From: an uncultured Eubacteriales bacterium
GTDB lineage: Bacteria > Bacillota_A > Clostridia > Oscillospirales > CAG-272
Length of the DNA stretch: 13,661 bases
Direction of reading: 5' to 3'
Assembly: GCA_900555345.1 (NCBI GenBank)
Contig: USKS01000010.1
Span: forward strand, 1 to 13,661
Translations under genes and position numbers: made by a program
The notes under the pieces: model-generated
Databases searched by the model: none
The model's input: the letters and a program-made list of their open reading frames with translations, nothing else
Told to the model about the DNA's origin: nothing
Shown here: positions 7,097 to 13,661 of the stretch, piece after piece
How the letters are laid out: every line of letters begins with the position of its first letter
How positions within the stretch are numbered: position 1 is the stretch's first letter

Positions 7097-8521
7097 TTAT
7101 TTGCTTATTGTCTCAACCTTGAGCGTATTTGTGGTTCCGTTTGTGCGCAGAGGCACGCCGCCGGTTATGACAACGGTATCGCCCACGCCCACGGCGTCTA
7201 TCTGCTTTGCGCAGTCTATCGCGTGGCGGAACAGCTTGTCTGTGTCGCTCTGATCAAGCGCCAGCACGGGCAGAACGCCCCACGACATTGAAAGCTGGTG
7301 GAACGTCTTTATCTCAGGCGTTGCCGCCACTATATCCTGATTGGGTCTGAATTTCGAAACAAGACGCGCCGTGTATCCCGAGGTCGTAACGGCGATTATC
7401 GCCTTTGCCCTGAGGTCGCGCGCCGTGGTGCACGCCGCATCGCAGATAGCGTTTGTGGTGTCGTTGCTGTCAACCTCGTATTTGATGTTGGAGTATGCAT
7501 TCATGCCCATGGCATCGCTTTCAGCCTGCTCGGCGATCTTCGCCATGACGGATACAACGTTTGCGGGATCGATGCCCATAGCGGTCTCACCGGAAAGCAT
7601 AACTGCGCTCGTGCCGTCGAAAACGGCATTCGCAACGTCGCTTATCTCTGCTCTGGTAGGAGTGAGGCTGCTTATCATGGACTCAAGCATCTGCGTTGCG
7701 GTTATAACGATCTTGCCCGCCTGATAACAGCGGCGGATAAAGCGCTTCTGTATGCCGGGCAGCTTTTCAAACGCCACCTCAACGCCCATGTCGCCGCGCG
7801 CCACCATGATGCCGTCGGAAGCGGCAAGGATCTCGTCAAACGCCTCAACGCCCTGAACGTTTTCTATCTTTGAAATTATCTTTATGCGGTGACCGCCGTT
7901 GTAGTCAAGAAATTTTCTGAGGGAGACAACGTCGTCGCGGCTGCGCACGAATGAAGCCGCCACAAAATCAACATCGTTCTCTATACCGAAAAGTATATCG
8001 GATTTGTCTTTTTCGCTCATATACGGCATATCTATGGGAACGTTGGGGATATTTATTGATTTTTTGTTTTTCAGTATTCCTCCCACCTCAACGCGGCAGA
8101 CAATGTCCGTGTCGTTTGTCTCAACAACGGAAAACGCAAGTTTGCCGTCGTCCAGAAGAAGACGGGAGCCGGAGCTGAGCTGAGGCGCAAGGTCGGGATA
8201 AGAAATGGAAACGCATTTTTCGTCGCCCTCGACCTCGCGGGAGGTAAACGTGAATATATCTCCCCGCTTCAGCGAAATGGAGCCGTCCTTAAATGTTTTG
8301 ATTCTGACCTCGGGTCCTTTTGTATCAAGCATGACCGCTGCGGAAACTCCCATCCTGTCGCGCACGGCGCGAAAGGTCTCAACGGTCTTTTTGTGCTCCT
8401 CATGGGTGCCGTGGGAGAAGTTGAGACGTGCCACATTCATGCCGGCACGAAGCATTTTTTCGATCATTTCTTCGCTGCTGCTTGCAGGTCCGAGCGTACA
8501 TACGATTTTTGTTCTTCTCAT
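7097..8521 (-). CDS. pyk: Pyruvate kinase
   Basis: Catalyses phosphoenolpyruvate plus ADP to pyruvate plus ATP, the last glycolytic step, in the cytosol. At 474 residues it is a standard-length enzyme without the extra C-terminal PEP-utiliser domain of Bacillus-type pyruvate kinases. Key segments: substrate arginine R32 in ARLNFSHG, LDTKGPE (65-71), catalytic K218 and E220 in ISKIEN, metal-binding D244 in ARGDMG and ITATQMLESM (273-282). E71 matches the glutamate (Glu117 in rabbit muscle enzyme) that marks potassium-dependent pyruvate kinases. The start is ATG 8521 with GAAGGA ten bases upstream. It is first in a probable two-gene unit with the M18 aminopeptidase and is divergent from fba. 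Confidence 0.96.
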   Translation of the reverse strand: MRRTKIVCTLGPASSSEEMIEKMLRAGMNVARLNFSHGTHEEHKKTVETFRAVRDRMGVSAAVMLDTKGPEVRIKTFKDGSISLKRGDIFTFTSREVEGDEKCVSISYPDLAPQLSSGSRLLLDDGKLAFSVVETNDTDIVCRVEVGGILKNKKSINIPNVPIDMPYMSEKDKSDILFGIENDVDFVAASFVRSRDDVVSLRKFLDYNGGHRIKIISKIENVQGVEAFDEILAASDGIMVARGDMGVEVAFEKLPGIQKRFIRRCYQAGKIVITATQMLESMISSLTPTRAEISDVANAVFDGTSAVMLSGETAMGIDPANVVSVMAKIAEQAESDAMGMNAYSNIKYEVDSNDTTNAICDAACTTARDLRAKAIIAVTTSGYTARLVSKFRPNQDIVAATPEIKTFHQLSMSWGVLPVLALDQSDTDKLFRHAIDCAKQIDAVGVGDTVVITGGVPLRTNGTTNTLKVETISK

Positions 8522-8560
8522 ACTCTTTTATTCCTTCAAAAACAATTTTTCGCTTTATAC

Positions 8561-8589
8561 ATTATATATCAAAATTATTACACCGTCAA
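8561..8589 (-). promoter_or_regulatory. Sigma-A promoter of pyk
   Basis: On the minus strand there is TTGACG (8589-8584), a 17-base spacer and a perfect TATAAT (8566-8561), giving a leader of about 35 bases before the pyk ATG. Confidence 0.87.
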
Positions 8590-8667
8590 CATACCAAACA
8601 AAAATTTTCCCGTCTTTCTTTGAGTTTTTTCAGATTTCATACATTTATACTTTTATGTGCAAAACAC

Positions 8668-8697
8668 TTGATTTTCGCGGCGCGTTTGGTTTATAAT
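8668..8697 (+). promoter_or_regulatory. Sigma-A promoter of fba
   Basis: TTGATT (8668-8673), an 18-base spacer and TATAAT (8692-8697). The spacer carries an unusual GC block, CGCGGCGCG (8677-8684 region), in otherwise AT-rich surroundings. The pyk and fba -35 boxes lie about 80 bases apart, back to back. Confidence 0.8.
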
Positions 8698-8735
8698 AAG
8701 TTGACAGAATTTTTATCTCAAAAAGGAGCATGAAA

Positions 8736-9599
8736 ATGTTAGTAAATGCAAAGGAAATGCTGACCAAAGCAAAAGCCGGCAAATATGCCGTAGGTCAGTT
8801 CAACATCAACAACCTTGAGTGGACCAAGGCAGTTCTCCAGACTGCCGAAGAGCTGAAAAGCCCTGTTATCCTCGGCGTTTCCGCAGGCGCGGGCAAGTAC
8901 ATGTGCGGCTTCAAGACCGTTGCCGCAATGGTCAAGGCTATGGTAGAATCCCTGGGCATCACCGTTCCCGTTGCTCTGCATCTGGACCACGGTACCTATG
9001 AGGACTGCTACAAGTGCATCGATGCAGGCTTTTCATCCATCATGTTCGACGGCTCTCACTACCCCATCGAAGAGAACATCGAAAAGACCAAAGAGCTCGT
9101 AAGAGTCTGCGCTGAGAAAAACCTCTCCCTTGAGGCAGAGGTCGGCGCTATCGGCGGCGAAGAGGACGGCGTTGTCGGCATGGGCGAGTGCGCTGATCCC
9201 AACGAGTGCAAGATGATCGCGGATCTCGGCGTTACCATGCTCGCGGCAGGTATCGGCAACATCCACGGCAAGTACCCCGCTAACTGGCCCGGACTTTCTT
9301 TCGAAACTCTTGACGCTATCCAGCAGAAGACCGGCGACATGCCCCTGGTTCTGCACGGCGGCACGGGCATCCCCGCAGACATGACCAGAAAAGCAATTTC
9401 TCTCGGCGTTGCAAAGATCAATGTAAACACCGAGTGCCAGATCGCATTTACCGCCGCTGTACGTGAGTACATCGAGGCAGGCAAGGACCTCACCGGCAAG
9501 GGCTTCGACCCCAGAAAGGTCCTCGCTCCCGGCACCGAGGCTATCAAAGCCACCGTACGCGAAAAGATGGAGCTGTTCGGCTCTGTCGGCAAAGCGTAA
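8736..9599 (+). CDS. fba: Class II fructose-1,6-bisphosphate aldolase
   Basis: A zinc-dependent cytosolic aldolase that splits fructose 1,6-bisphosphate into glyceraldehyde 3-phosphate and dihydroxyacetone phosphate. It has 287 residues and closely resembles the Bacillus FbaA type: YAVGQFNINNLEW near the N-terminus, HLDHG (82-86) with catalytic D84 and zinc ligand H85, EAEVG (133-137), zinc ligands H177 (NIHG) and H207 (LHGGTG), and substrate motif NVNTE (229-233). I place the start at ATG 8736, seven bases after AAAAGGAG (8721-8728). The in-frame ATG at 8730 is only one base from that site. Codon choice is strongly biased, as expected of a highly expressed gene. It is monocistronic: own promoter upstream and terminator downstream. 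Confidence 0.96.
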   Translation: MLVNAKEMLTKAKAGKYAVGQFNINNLEWTKAVLQTAEELKSPVILGVSAGAGKYMCGFKTVAAMVKAMVESLGITVPVALHLDHGTYEDCYKCIDAGFSSIMFDGSHYPIEENIEKTKELVRVCAEKNLSLEAEVGAIGGEEDGVVGMGECADPNECKMIADLGVTMLAAGIGNIHGKYPANWPGLSFETLDAIQQKTGDMPLVLHGGTGIPADMTRKAISLGVAKINVNTECQIAFTAAVREYIEAGKDLTGKGFDPRKVLAPGTEAIKATVREKMELFGSVGKA

Positions 9600-9630
9600 T
9601 TCGATTTTTCCGGATTCGGATTTGAAACAG

Positions 9631-9659
9631 ATAACCGCCGCGGTCGCGGCGGTTATTTT
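9631..9659 (+). terminator. Intrinsic terminator of fba
   Basis: ATAACCGCCGCG (9631-9642) is perfectly complementary to CGCGGCGGTTAT (9645-9656), followed by a T tract to 9659. The real loop is probably the four bases GGTC. Confidence 0.9.
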
Positions 9660-9723
9660 GCATATTTGTAATTATAACCATATTCAAATCAATGAAAACA
9701 AGCCAAATATTTATAAAAAACGC

Positions 9724-9752
9724 TTGAACAATTTGGAGAATTGTGCTATAAT
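9724..9752 (+). promoter_or_regulatory. Sigma-A promoter of the dockerin/DUF4838 gene
   Basis: TTGAAC (9724-9729), a 17-base spacer and a perfect TATAAT (9747-9752), about 30 bases before the ATG at 9783. It lies downstream of the fba terminator, so the gene is an independent unit. Confidence 0.82.
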
Positions 9753-9782
9753 TACCGTGGTAAATTATCAAGGAGGATCCAA

Positions 9783-12059
9783 ATGAAAAAAATCATTTCC
9801 GCGCTGCTTGCGGTGCTTATGCTCGCGGGAGCACTGAGCATTGCGGCAGGCGCGCAGACCTTTGTCAACGATGAGACCTATGTAGTGGGCAACGTTGATG
9901 CGTCAAGCGACAAGGAAGTAAACGCGCTTGATGTATACGCCATAAGAAGCTACCTTGTCGGAGAGTCCGTAAACATCGACAGACAGGCAGCCGATATGGA
10001 TGCCAACGACAAAATCGATGCCGTAGATGTCTATAACCTGAGATGCCTTCTCGTCGGACTGAAGACCGGCTCCGACTTTGACAACGGCAAACAGGTGTAT
10101 AAGTTCACCATCGGCGGCGTTGATATTTCGGAATTCAAGATCTATGTCCCCGAGGACGCTAAGTGGAACGACAATGTACAGTATGCCGCGGAGCTTTTCC
10201 AGAGATACACAAGGATTTCCTGCGGCACTGAGCTTGAGATAGTCAAAGGCGCACCCGCAGGCGGGCATTCAGTTATCTTTAACCGCGTCGATCCCCACCG
10301 CGAAATGGGACTTGAACTGGGAGCCGAGGGCTACCGCTACGATGTGACCGACGGAAACCTCAATGTTTACGGTACATACCGCGGCAATATGTACGCGGTC
10401 TACGAAATTCTCGAAGATTTTCTCGGTCTGCGTTTCTACGACAACGAGTACACCTTCCAATACAAGACCCGTATTGTTGATATTCCCGAAGGCACTAATC
10501 AGTTTGTCATCCCCAAAATGAAATTCAGATTCTGCGGTCAGAATGTTACCGAAAACCCGGAAAACTACTATATGCCCGCACGCCAGAACGGCACACAGGT
10601 CAGCGGATACTGGGAGGCGCGCTACGGTCTGCAGTACGGTCCCCAGTTTGTAAACGCTCATTCCTACGGCTACTACTGGAGAATGGCAACGGGCACAATG
10701 CCTGCCGATGACGGTACCATGACCCTTGCCGAAAGATACAGAGCAAAGTATAATTCCGGCGAACAGAAAAAAGAGACCGATGTAGCTCCAATGCCGGGCA
10801 AAGCATGGCAGCCCTGCACATCCGACGACAGTGTATATGACACGCTTTTCTCCGGTATGCTTGACACCATGAGAATGATCGAAAGCTGGGGTCACGCCTG
10901 CTACGCGTTCACAACAACGGCAAAGCAGCTTGTGGAGGACGGTCAGAAGACTATGTCATTCTCTCTGTGCGATAATGAACAGTACTGCACCTGCCGCCCC
11001 TGCGGCCGCAGAGCAAACGGAGTTACAAACAAAAATACCGGAGAAGTCGTAGTCCCCAAAGAGGGCTACGGTGCGCTGTATCTCAACATGGCGAACAAAG
11101 CTTCTGTTGACATTCAGGAGTATTATCCCGGTATCAGAGTACACTGCATCCTTTATAACCATGACATTCCGGCTACGATCCGCCCCGCGAAAAACGTTGT
11201 AGTGTTCTACTGCGGTCAGGGCTGCAACAACCACTATCTCAACAGCGGCGAGTGCAAAAACAAAGGTCAGCTCAACAAGGAAAACAACATAGAGACCGCG
11301 GCAAGCCTTAAGGCATGGGGCGAGATGTGTAAAGAGTCCGGCGCCGAGATGTGGTACTGGTACTACGGCGTCACTTTCAACTACTACATGGTCAGCCTGC
11401 CCTGCATCTACAACATCTACTACGATTATAAATACCTCTACGAGGAGTGCAACGTCCGCGGTATCTACTACGAGGGCGGCTGCCCCAACTACAACTACGA
11501 GACTCTGAAGGCTTACATGTCCGTCAAGATGGAGTGGGAGCCCGATATGAGTTTTGAAAAGTACATAGAGTACATGAAAGAGTATCTTTACATGTACTAC
11601 GGTAACGGCTATGAGGAAATATTCAAGTTCCTCGACATGGAGAACACCGCGGGCGATGAATGCGGAACATGCTTTGTCGCAAACTTTGACCGCCCCGGAG
11701 ATATGTACTCATATGCATATATCGACGAGCACTATGAGGAAATGAGAGAGCTTCTCAACGTCGCCCTCGACAAAGCACAGCGCGAGGAGCAGAAAGAGCG
11801 CATCAGAGTAATGCTTATCTGCTTTGACTTCCTGGGTCTTTCAAGCTCATACGACAGAATGTACACAAACGGCGACGAAGCGTCCCGCGCGCTGTACGAA
11901 CAGAGATACACCGATATGTACAACGGTCTTGAAAGCCGCGACATGAAGATATTCCCCGATGATTCCGTATATTCGCTGCCGAAATCCATTGACTTTACGG
12001 TGAACCCCATGACACAGTTCTACACTAAGGGCAGCCTTCGCGACGGCGTTACTCCGTAA
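9783..12059 (+). CDS. Secreted dockerin-containing DUF4838 protein (putative glycan-active)
   Basis: A 758-residue exported protein. A signal peptide (1-24, likely cut at AGA/QT) is followed directly by a type I dockerin-like region (about 33-95) with two calcium-loop repeats. The second, ADMDANDKIDAVDVYNLR (70-87), has calcium positions D71, D73, N75 and D82. The first (36-56) has two extra residues in its loop. Dockerins bind cohesin modules, so the protein may be delivered to a cellulosome-like complex or a cohesin-bearing surface protein; no cohesin is in this window. Residues about 105-235 resemble the non-catalytic N-terminal domain of alpha-glucuronidase/GH20-like enzymes (GNMYAVYEILEDFLGLRFY, 201-219). 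The rest fits DUF4838: a DNEQYCTCRPC motif (397-407), WYWYYGVTFNYYM (524-536) and YEGGCPNYNYETLKAYM (563-579). The catalytic activity of DUF4838 is not established to my knowledge. No membrane anchor or sortase signal is seen. AAGGAGG (9770-9776) six bases upstream sets ATG 9783; an ATG at 9741 overlaps the promoter. Confidence 0.85.
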   Translation: MKKIISALLAVLMLAGALSIAAGAQTFVNDETYVVGNVDASSDKEVNALDVYAIRSYLVGESVNIDRQAADMDANDKIDAVDVYNLRCLLVGLKTGSDFDNGKQVYKFTIGGVDISEFKIYVPEDAKWNDNVQYAAELFQRYTRISCGTELEIVKGAPAGGHSVIFNRVDPHREMGLELGAEGYRYDVTDGNLNVYGTYRGNMYAVYEILEDFLGLRFYDNEYTFQYKTRIVDIPEGTNQFVIPKMKFRFCGQNVTENPENYYMPARQNGTQVSGYWEARYGLQYGPQFVNAHSYGYYWRMATGTMPADDGTMTLAERYRAKYNSGEQKKETDVAPMPGKAWQPCTSDDSVYDTLFSGMLDTMRMIESWGHACYAFTTTAKQLVEDGQKTMSFSLCDNEQYCTCRPCGRRANGVTNKNTGEVVVPKEGYGALYLNMANKASVDIQEYYPGIRVHCILYNHDIPATIRPAKNVVVFYCGQGCNNHYLNSGECKNKGQLNKENNIETAASLKAWGEMCKESGAEMWYWYYGVTFNYYMVSLPCIYNIYYDYKYLYEECNVRGIYYEGGCPNYNYETLKAYMSVKMEWEPDMSFEKYIEYMKEYLYMYYGNGYEEIFKFLDMENTAGDECGTCFVANFDRPGDMYSYAYIDEHYEEMRELLNVALDKAQREEQKERIRVMLICFDFLGLSSSYDRMYTNGDEASRALYEQRYTDMYNGLESRDMKIFPDDSVYSLPKSIDFTVNPMTQFYTKGSLRDGVTP

Positions 12060-12081
12060 AAACCCTATATAAAAACAAAAC

Positions 12082-12122
12082 GGTCGGCGCAAGTGAAAAA
12101 TCACTTGCGCCGACCTCTTTTT
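12082..12122. terminator. Bidirectional terminator between DUF4838 gene and phosphoesterase gene
   Basis: A perfect 15-base-pair stem (12082-12096 with 12101-12115), AAAA loop and T tract 12118-12122 on the plus strand. On the minus strand the exit reads through GTTTTGTTTTT. The plus-strand T tract overlaps the stop codon of the convergent phosphoesterase gene. Confidence 0.93.
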
Positions 12123-12618
12123 ATACCGTGCCGTGAGAGCAAAGGATCGCGCCGTCCTGTATATAAATTATGCCGTAGCTTCCCGAGGCAACGCTGCCCG
12201 GGTTGAACAGCAGCGCACCGTCCAAATGCACTTCGGTCGGCACATGGGTGTGCCCGAAAAGCACAAGCCCCGCCCCACGCGCCTTTGCCGCCTCGGCAAT
12301 GCGCGAAAGACCTGACTTTACGCCGTAGCGGTGACCGTGTGCGCACATGACGCGCACCCAGCCGATATCAAGAGTTATCTCGGGCAGCGCGGCGCCGATA
12401 GCTTTGGCGGCTTCAATGTCGCCGCTGCTGTCGCAGTTGCCGCATACAGCCGCCACCGTCTTTTCGCAGCCGCAGAAAACACGGACGGCGTCCCGAAGCC
12501 CGTCGCCTAAAAATATGACAGCGTCGGCATCGGGATGCTCCGAAAATGCTGCGGACATCTTCCCCGCTCTGCCGTGGGAGTCTGAAAATACCAAAAGCTT
12601 TGTGACGTTTTTTTGCAT
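12121..12618 (-). CDS. YfcE/MJ0936-family metallophosphoesterase
   Basis: A 165-residue calcineurin-like phosphoesterase with the full two-metal motif set: SDSH (11-14), LGDG (37-40), GNCD (60-63), CAHGH (92-96) and GHTH (122-125), followed by NPGS (139-142). Relatives (E. coli YfcE, M. jannaschii MJ0936) hydrolyse phosphodiesters such as model substrates in vitro, and the physiological substrate is generally unclear. It is a cytosolic single-domain protein of normal length. The start is ATG 12618, with AAGGAG (12625-12630) six bases upstream; a longer frame to 12675 lacks a ribosome site. It is divergent from the small gene at 12735, with 116 bases between. In many Firmicutes a related gene sits beside an ITPase/RNase PH block, which is not seen here. 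Confidence 0.93.
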   Translation of the reverse strand: MQKNVTKLLVFSDSHGRAGKMSAAFSEHPDADAVIFLGDGLRDAVRVFCGCEKTVAAVCGNCDSSGDIEAAKAIGAALPEITLDIGWVRVMCAHGHRYGVKSGLSRIAEAAKARGAGLVLFGHTHVPTEVHLDGALLFNPGSVASGSYGIIYIQDGAILCSHGTV

Positions 12619-12734
12619 TGCCGTCTCCTTTATATATGTGCGAAAAATTTCTTCGTTTCTTTTGCACGGTGTCACCGGTGGCAGATATTTTTCCCCGTCA
12701 TATACTGAAATCAGAAACTATAGGGGGAAAATAT

Positions 12735-12956
12735 ATGAAAATCGATAAAAAAACGGTAGATATGCTCTCAACGCTGCCTGATGACGCCCTGTGGCGCGTT
12801 ATATGCTCGCTTTGCGCGGGAAACGGTCTTGATCTGTCGGAAGTCAAGGTAACGGGTGCGGATCTTGACAAGGTGCGTAGCGCGCTGCGCAGCCTGACAG
12901 ACGACGATATTGCCAGAGCGGTGGAAATACTCGATAACTTCAAAAATCAGAAATAG
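12735..12956 (+). CDS. Small conserved-looking protein, 73 residues, unknown function
   Basis: An acidic, helix-rich cytosolic protein of 73 residues with no signal peptide or membrane segment. Notable stretches are LSTLPDDALWRVIC (11-24) and LTDDDIARAVEILDNF (54-69). I believe similar short proteins occur in Oscillospiraceae-type clostridia beside a Gly/Ala/Pro-rich partner, but this is from memory and no function is known to me. The start ATG 12735 follows a GGGGGA purine tract (12723-12728) with a six-base gap. The next gene starts 10 bases after its stop codon, so the two are translated from one transcript. No strong promoter is visible; TTGCAC (12662-12667) with TATTTT (12686-12691) at 18 bases is the best weak candidate. 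Confidence 0.75.
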   Translation: MKIDKKTVDMLSTLPDDALWRVICSLCAGNGLDLSEVKVTGADLDKVRSALRSLTDDDIARAVEILDNFKNQK

Positions 12957-12966
12957 AGGTGCGCGT

Positions 12967-13661
12967 ATGTCGGAAAGCGATAACTTGCAAAAGCTCGGCG
13001 AATCCCTGCGCTCCGTTATGGGCAGCCCCGAGTTTGAAGGTATACTGAAAAGCTTCGGCGCCGGCAATACAAACGGAGATAGCGCCTACCGTGCAGGCGG
13101 CACGGGCGCCGCGCAAGCCGCGGGCAGTGCAGGCGGCACAGCGCAAAACGAAGTCGCGTCGGGTGCCGCGGCGCAGATCACCGGTCTTTCGGACGCCGCA
13201 GTGCCTGCGGCGGGTGCGGTGTCCGGCACGATGCCGAATGCGGTCGGCACAGGCGGCATAAATATCCCGCCGGAGCTAATAAAAAATCTTCCGTCGGTCA
13301 TATCCGCGCTGTCCGGTATGGGACTTGATCCCGCAAAGCTTGCGGGAATGATGTCCGGCATGGGCGCAGGCACGGGCTTCGGTCAAAGCCAGGGCAGTCC
13401 CGCACTTCCCGTGTCGGCAGGCGGGGGCGGCGACAAAGACAAACAGCGCCGCGCGCTGCTGAAAGAAACGGAGAAGAAATTCATGGATCACGCCGCCATT
13501 TTCACCCGCAATTCCTCCGCTGTGAGAACGCTCACCTATTCCGCACTCTGCCTCGCTCTTGCGATGGTACTGCCGTTTTTGACCGGTCAGGTCCCCAAGA
13601 TCGGCTCGATGCTCTGTCCCATGCACATCCCCGCGCTGCTGTGCGGCTTCATGTGCGGCTG
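12967..13661 (+). CDS. Gly/Ala-rich protein joined in frame to an ECF-transporter S component (partial)
   Basis: The frame is open from ATG 12967 to the window edge (231 codons, no stop). Residues 1-30 form a helix-like segment (ESLRSVMGSPEFEGILKSFG). Residues 31-98 are Gly/Ala/Ser-rich low complexity. Residues 99-133 are a hydrophobic, Met/Gly-rich segment. Residues 156-171 are charged (DKDKQRRALLKETEKK). From M173 the sequence changes character: RTLTYSALCLALAMVLPFLTG is a membrane helix and IGSMLCPMHIPALLCGFMCG (212-231) resembles ECF-type vitamin or micronutrient uptake S components. Substrate not assignable. AGAGGTG (12955-12961) sets the first start. A second ribosome site and ATG at 13470-13485 could start the transporter alone. 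The join may be a genuine fusion, a deletion, or an assembly error. Confidence 0.65.
   Translation, partial: MSESDNLQKLGESLRSVMGSPEFEGILKSFGAGNTNGDSAYRAGGTGAAQAAGSAGGTAQNEVASGAAAQITGLSDAAVPAAGAVSGTMPNAVGTGGINIPPELIKNLPSVISALSGMGLDPAKLAGMMSGMGAGTGFGQSQGSPALPVSAGGGGDKDKQRRALLKETEKKFMDHAAIFTRNSSAVRTLTYSALCLALAMVLPFLTGQVPKIGSMLCPMHIPALLCGFMCG
13470..13485 (+). promoter_or_regulatory. Internal ribosome site and ATG for a possible separate ECF S component
   Basis: GGAG (13470-13473) lies nine bases before an in-frame ATG (13483-13485). Starting there gives MDHAAIFTRNSSAVRTLTYS, a normal short N-terminus for an ECF S component. This suggests the transporter was, or still is, translated independently inside the longer frame. 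Confidence 0.5.

Noticed and set aside
8701..8706. Perfect TTGACA -35 box upstream of fba
   Set aside because: No -10 box lies about 17 bases downstream; that position is the ribosome site. The TTGATT/TATAAT pair just upstream explains the gene.
9741..9782. Upstream ATG for the dockerin/DUF4838 gene
   Set aside because: It overlaps the -10 region and would place residues ahead of a textbook signal peptide; AAGGAGG supports ATG 9783.
12121..12618. Phosphoserine phosphatase completing the serine pathway
   Set aside because: Its motifs are those of calcineurin-like metallophosphoesterases (YfcE type), not of HAD-family SerB, and it is not linked to serC-serA.
12619..12675. N-terminal extension of the metallophosphoesterase
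   Set aside because: There is no ribosome site before 12675, whereas AAGGAG is well placed before ATG 12618, and family members begin close to the SDSH motif.

Overview
The window looks like chromosome of a Gram-positive, fermentative gut-type clostridium, probably Oscillospiraceae/Ruminococcaceae-like. This rests on near-consensus sigma-A promoters, strong AGGAGG-type ribosome sites, Clostridia-like metabolic proteins, and a secreted protein with a dockerin, the cellulosome-type docking module. The taxonomic call is inference. The first 45 bases are not genomic. They read as the end of the Illumina P5 sequence, an 8-base i5 index, and the complete 33-base Nextera read-1 transposase adapter, so the left edge is an untrimmed short-read contig end.

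Layout from left to right. (1) Bases 46-2346, minus strand: a two-gene heterodimeric ABC exporter operon. The second gene is cut off by the adapter. (2) Bases 2704-4969, plus strand: serC-serA, the first two dedicated steps of serine synthesis from 3-phosphoglycerate. Divergent promoters drive units 1 and 2 from a shared 357-base intergenic region. (3) Bases 5042-5692, plus: a compact RluA-type pseudouridine synthase. A bidirectional terminator separates it from (4) bases 5757-8521, minus: pyk (pyruvate kinase) followed by an M18 aminopeptidase gene, probably one transcript. (5) Bases 8736-9599, plus: class II fructose-bisphosphate aldolase, divergent from pyk. (6) Bases 9783-12059, plus: a secreted 758-residue protein with an N-terminal dockerin and a DUF4838-type body, under its own strong promoter. 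(7) Bases 12121-12618, minus: a YfcE/MJ0936-type metallophosphoesterase. (8) Bases 12735-13661, plus: a 73-residue conserved-looking small protein, then an ORF open to the window edge that joins a Gly/Ala-rich segment in frame to the start of an ECF-transporter S component.

Most of the window is core metabolism: lower glycolysis (fba, pyk) and the serine branch leaving at 3-phosphoglycerate. The accessory parts are the ABC exporter, the dockerin/DUF4838 protein and the possible gene fusion at the right edge. I see no tRNA, rRNA, CRISPR, insertion sequence or prophage. I found no convincing previously undescribed multi-gene system. The best leads are the dockerin-DUF4838 architecture and the right-edge fusion ORF. 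The most important caveat is the adapter at the left end.
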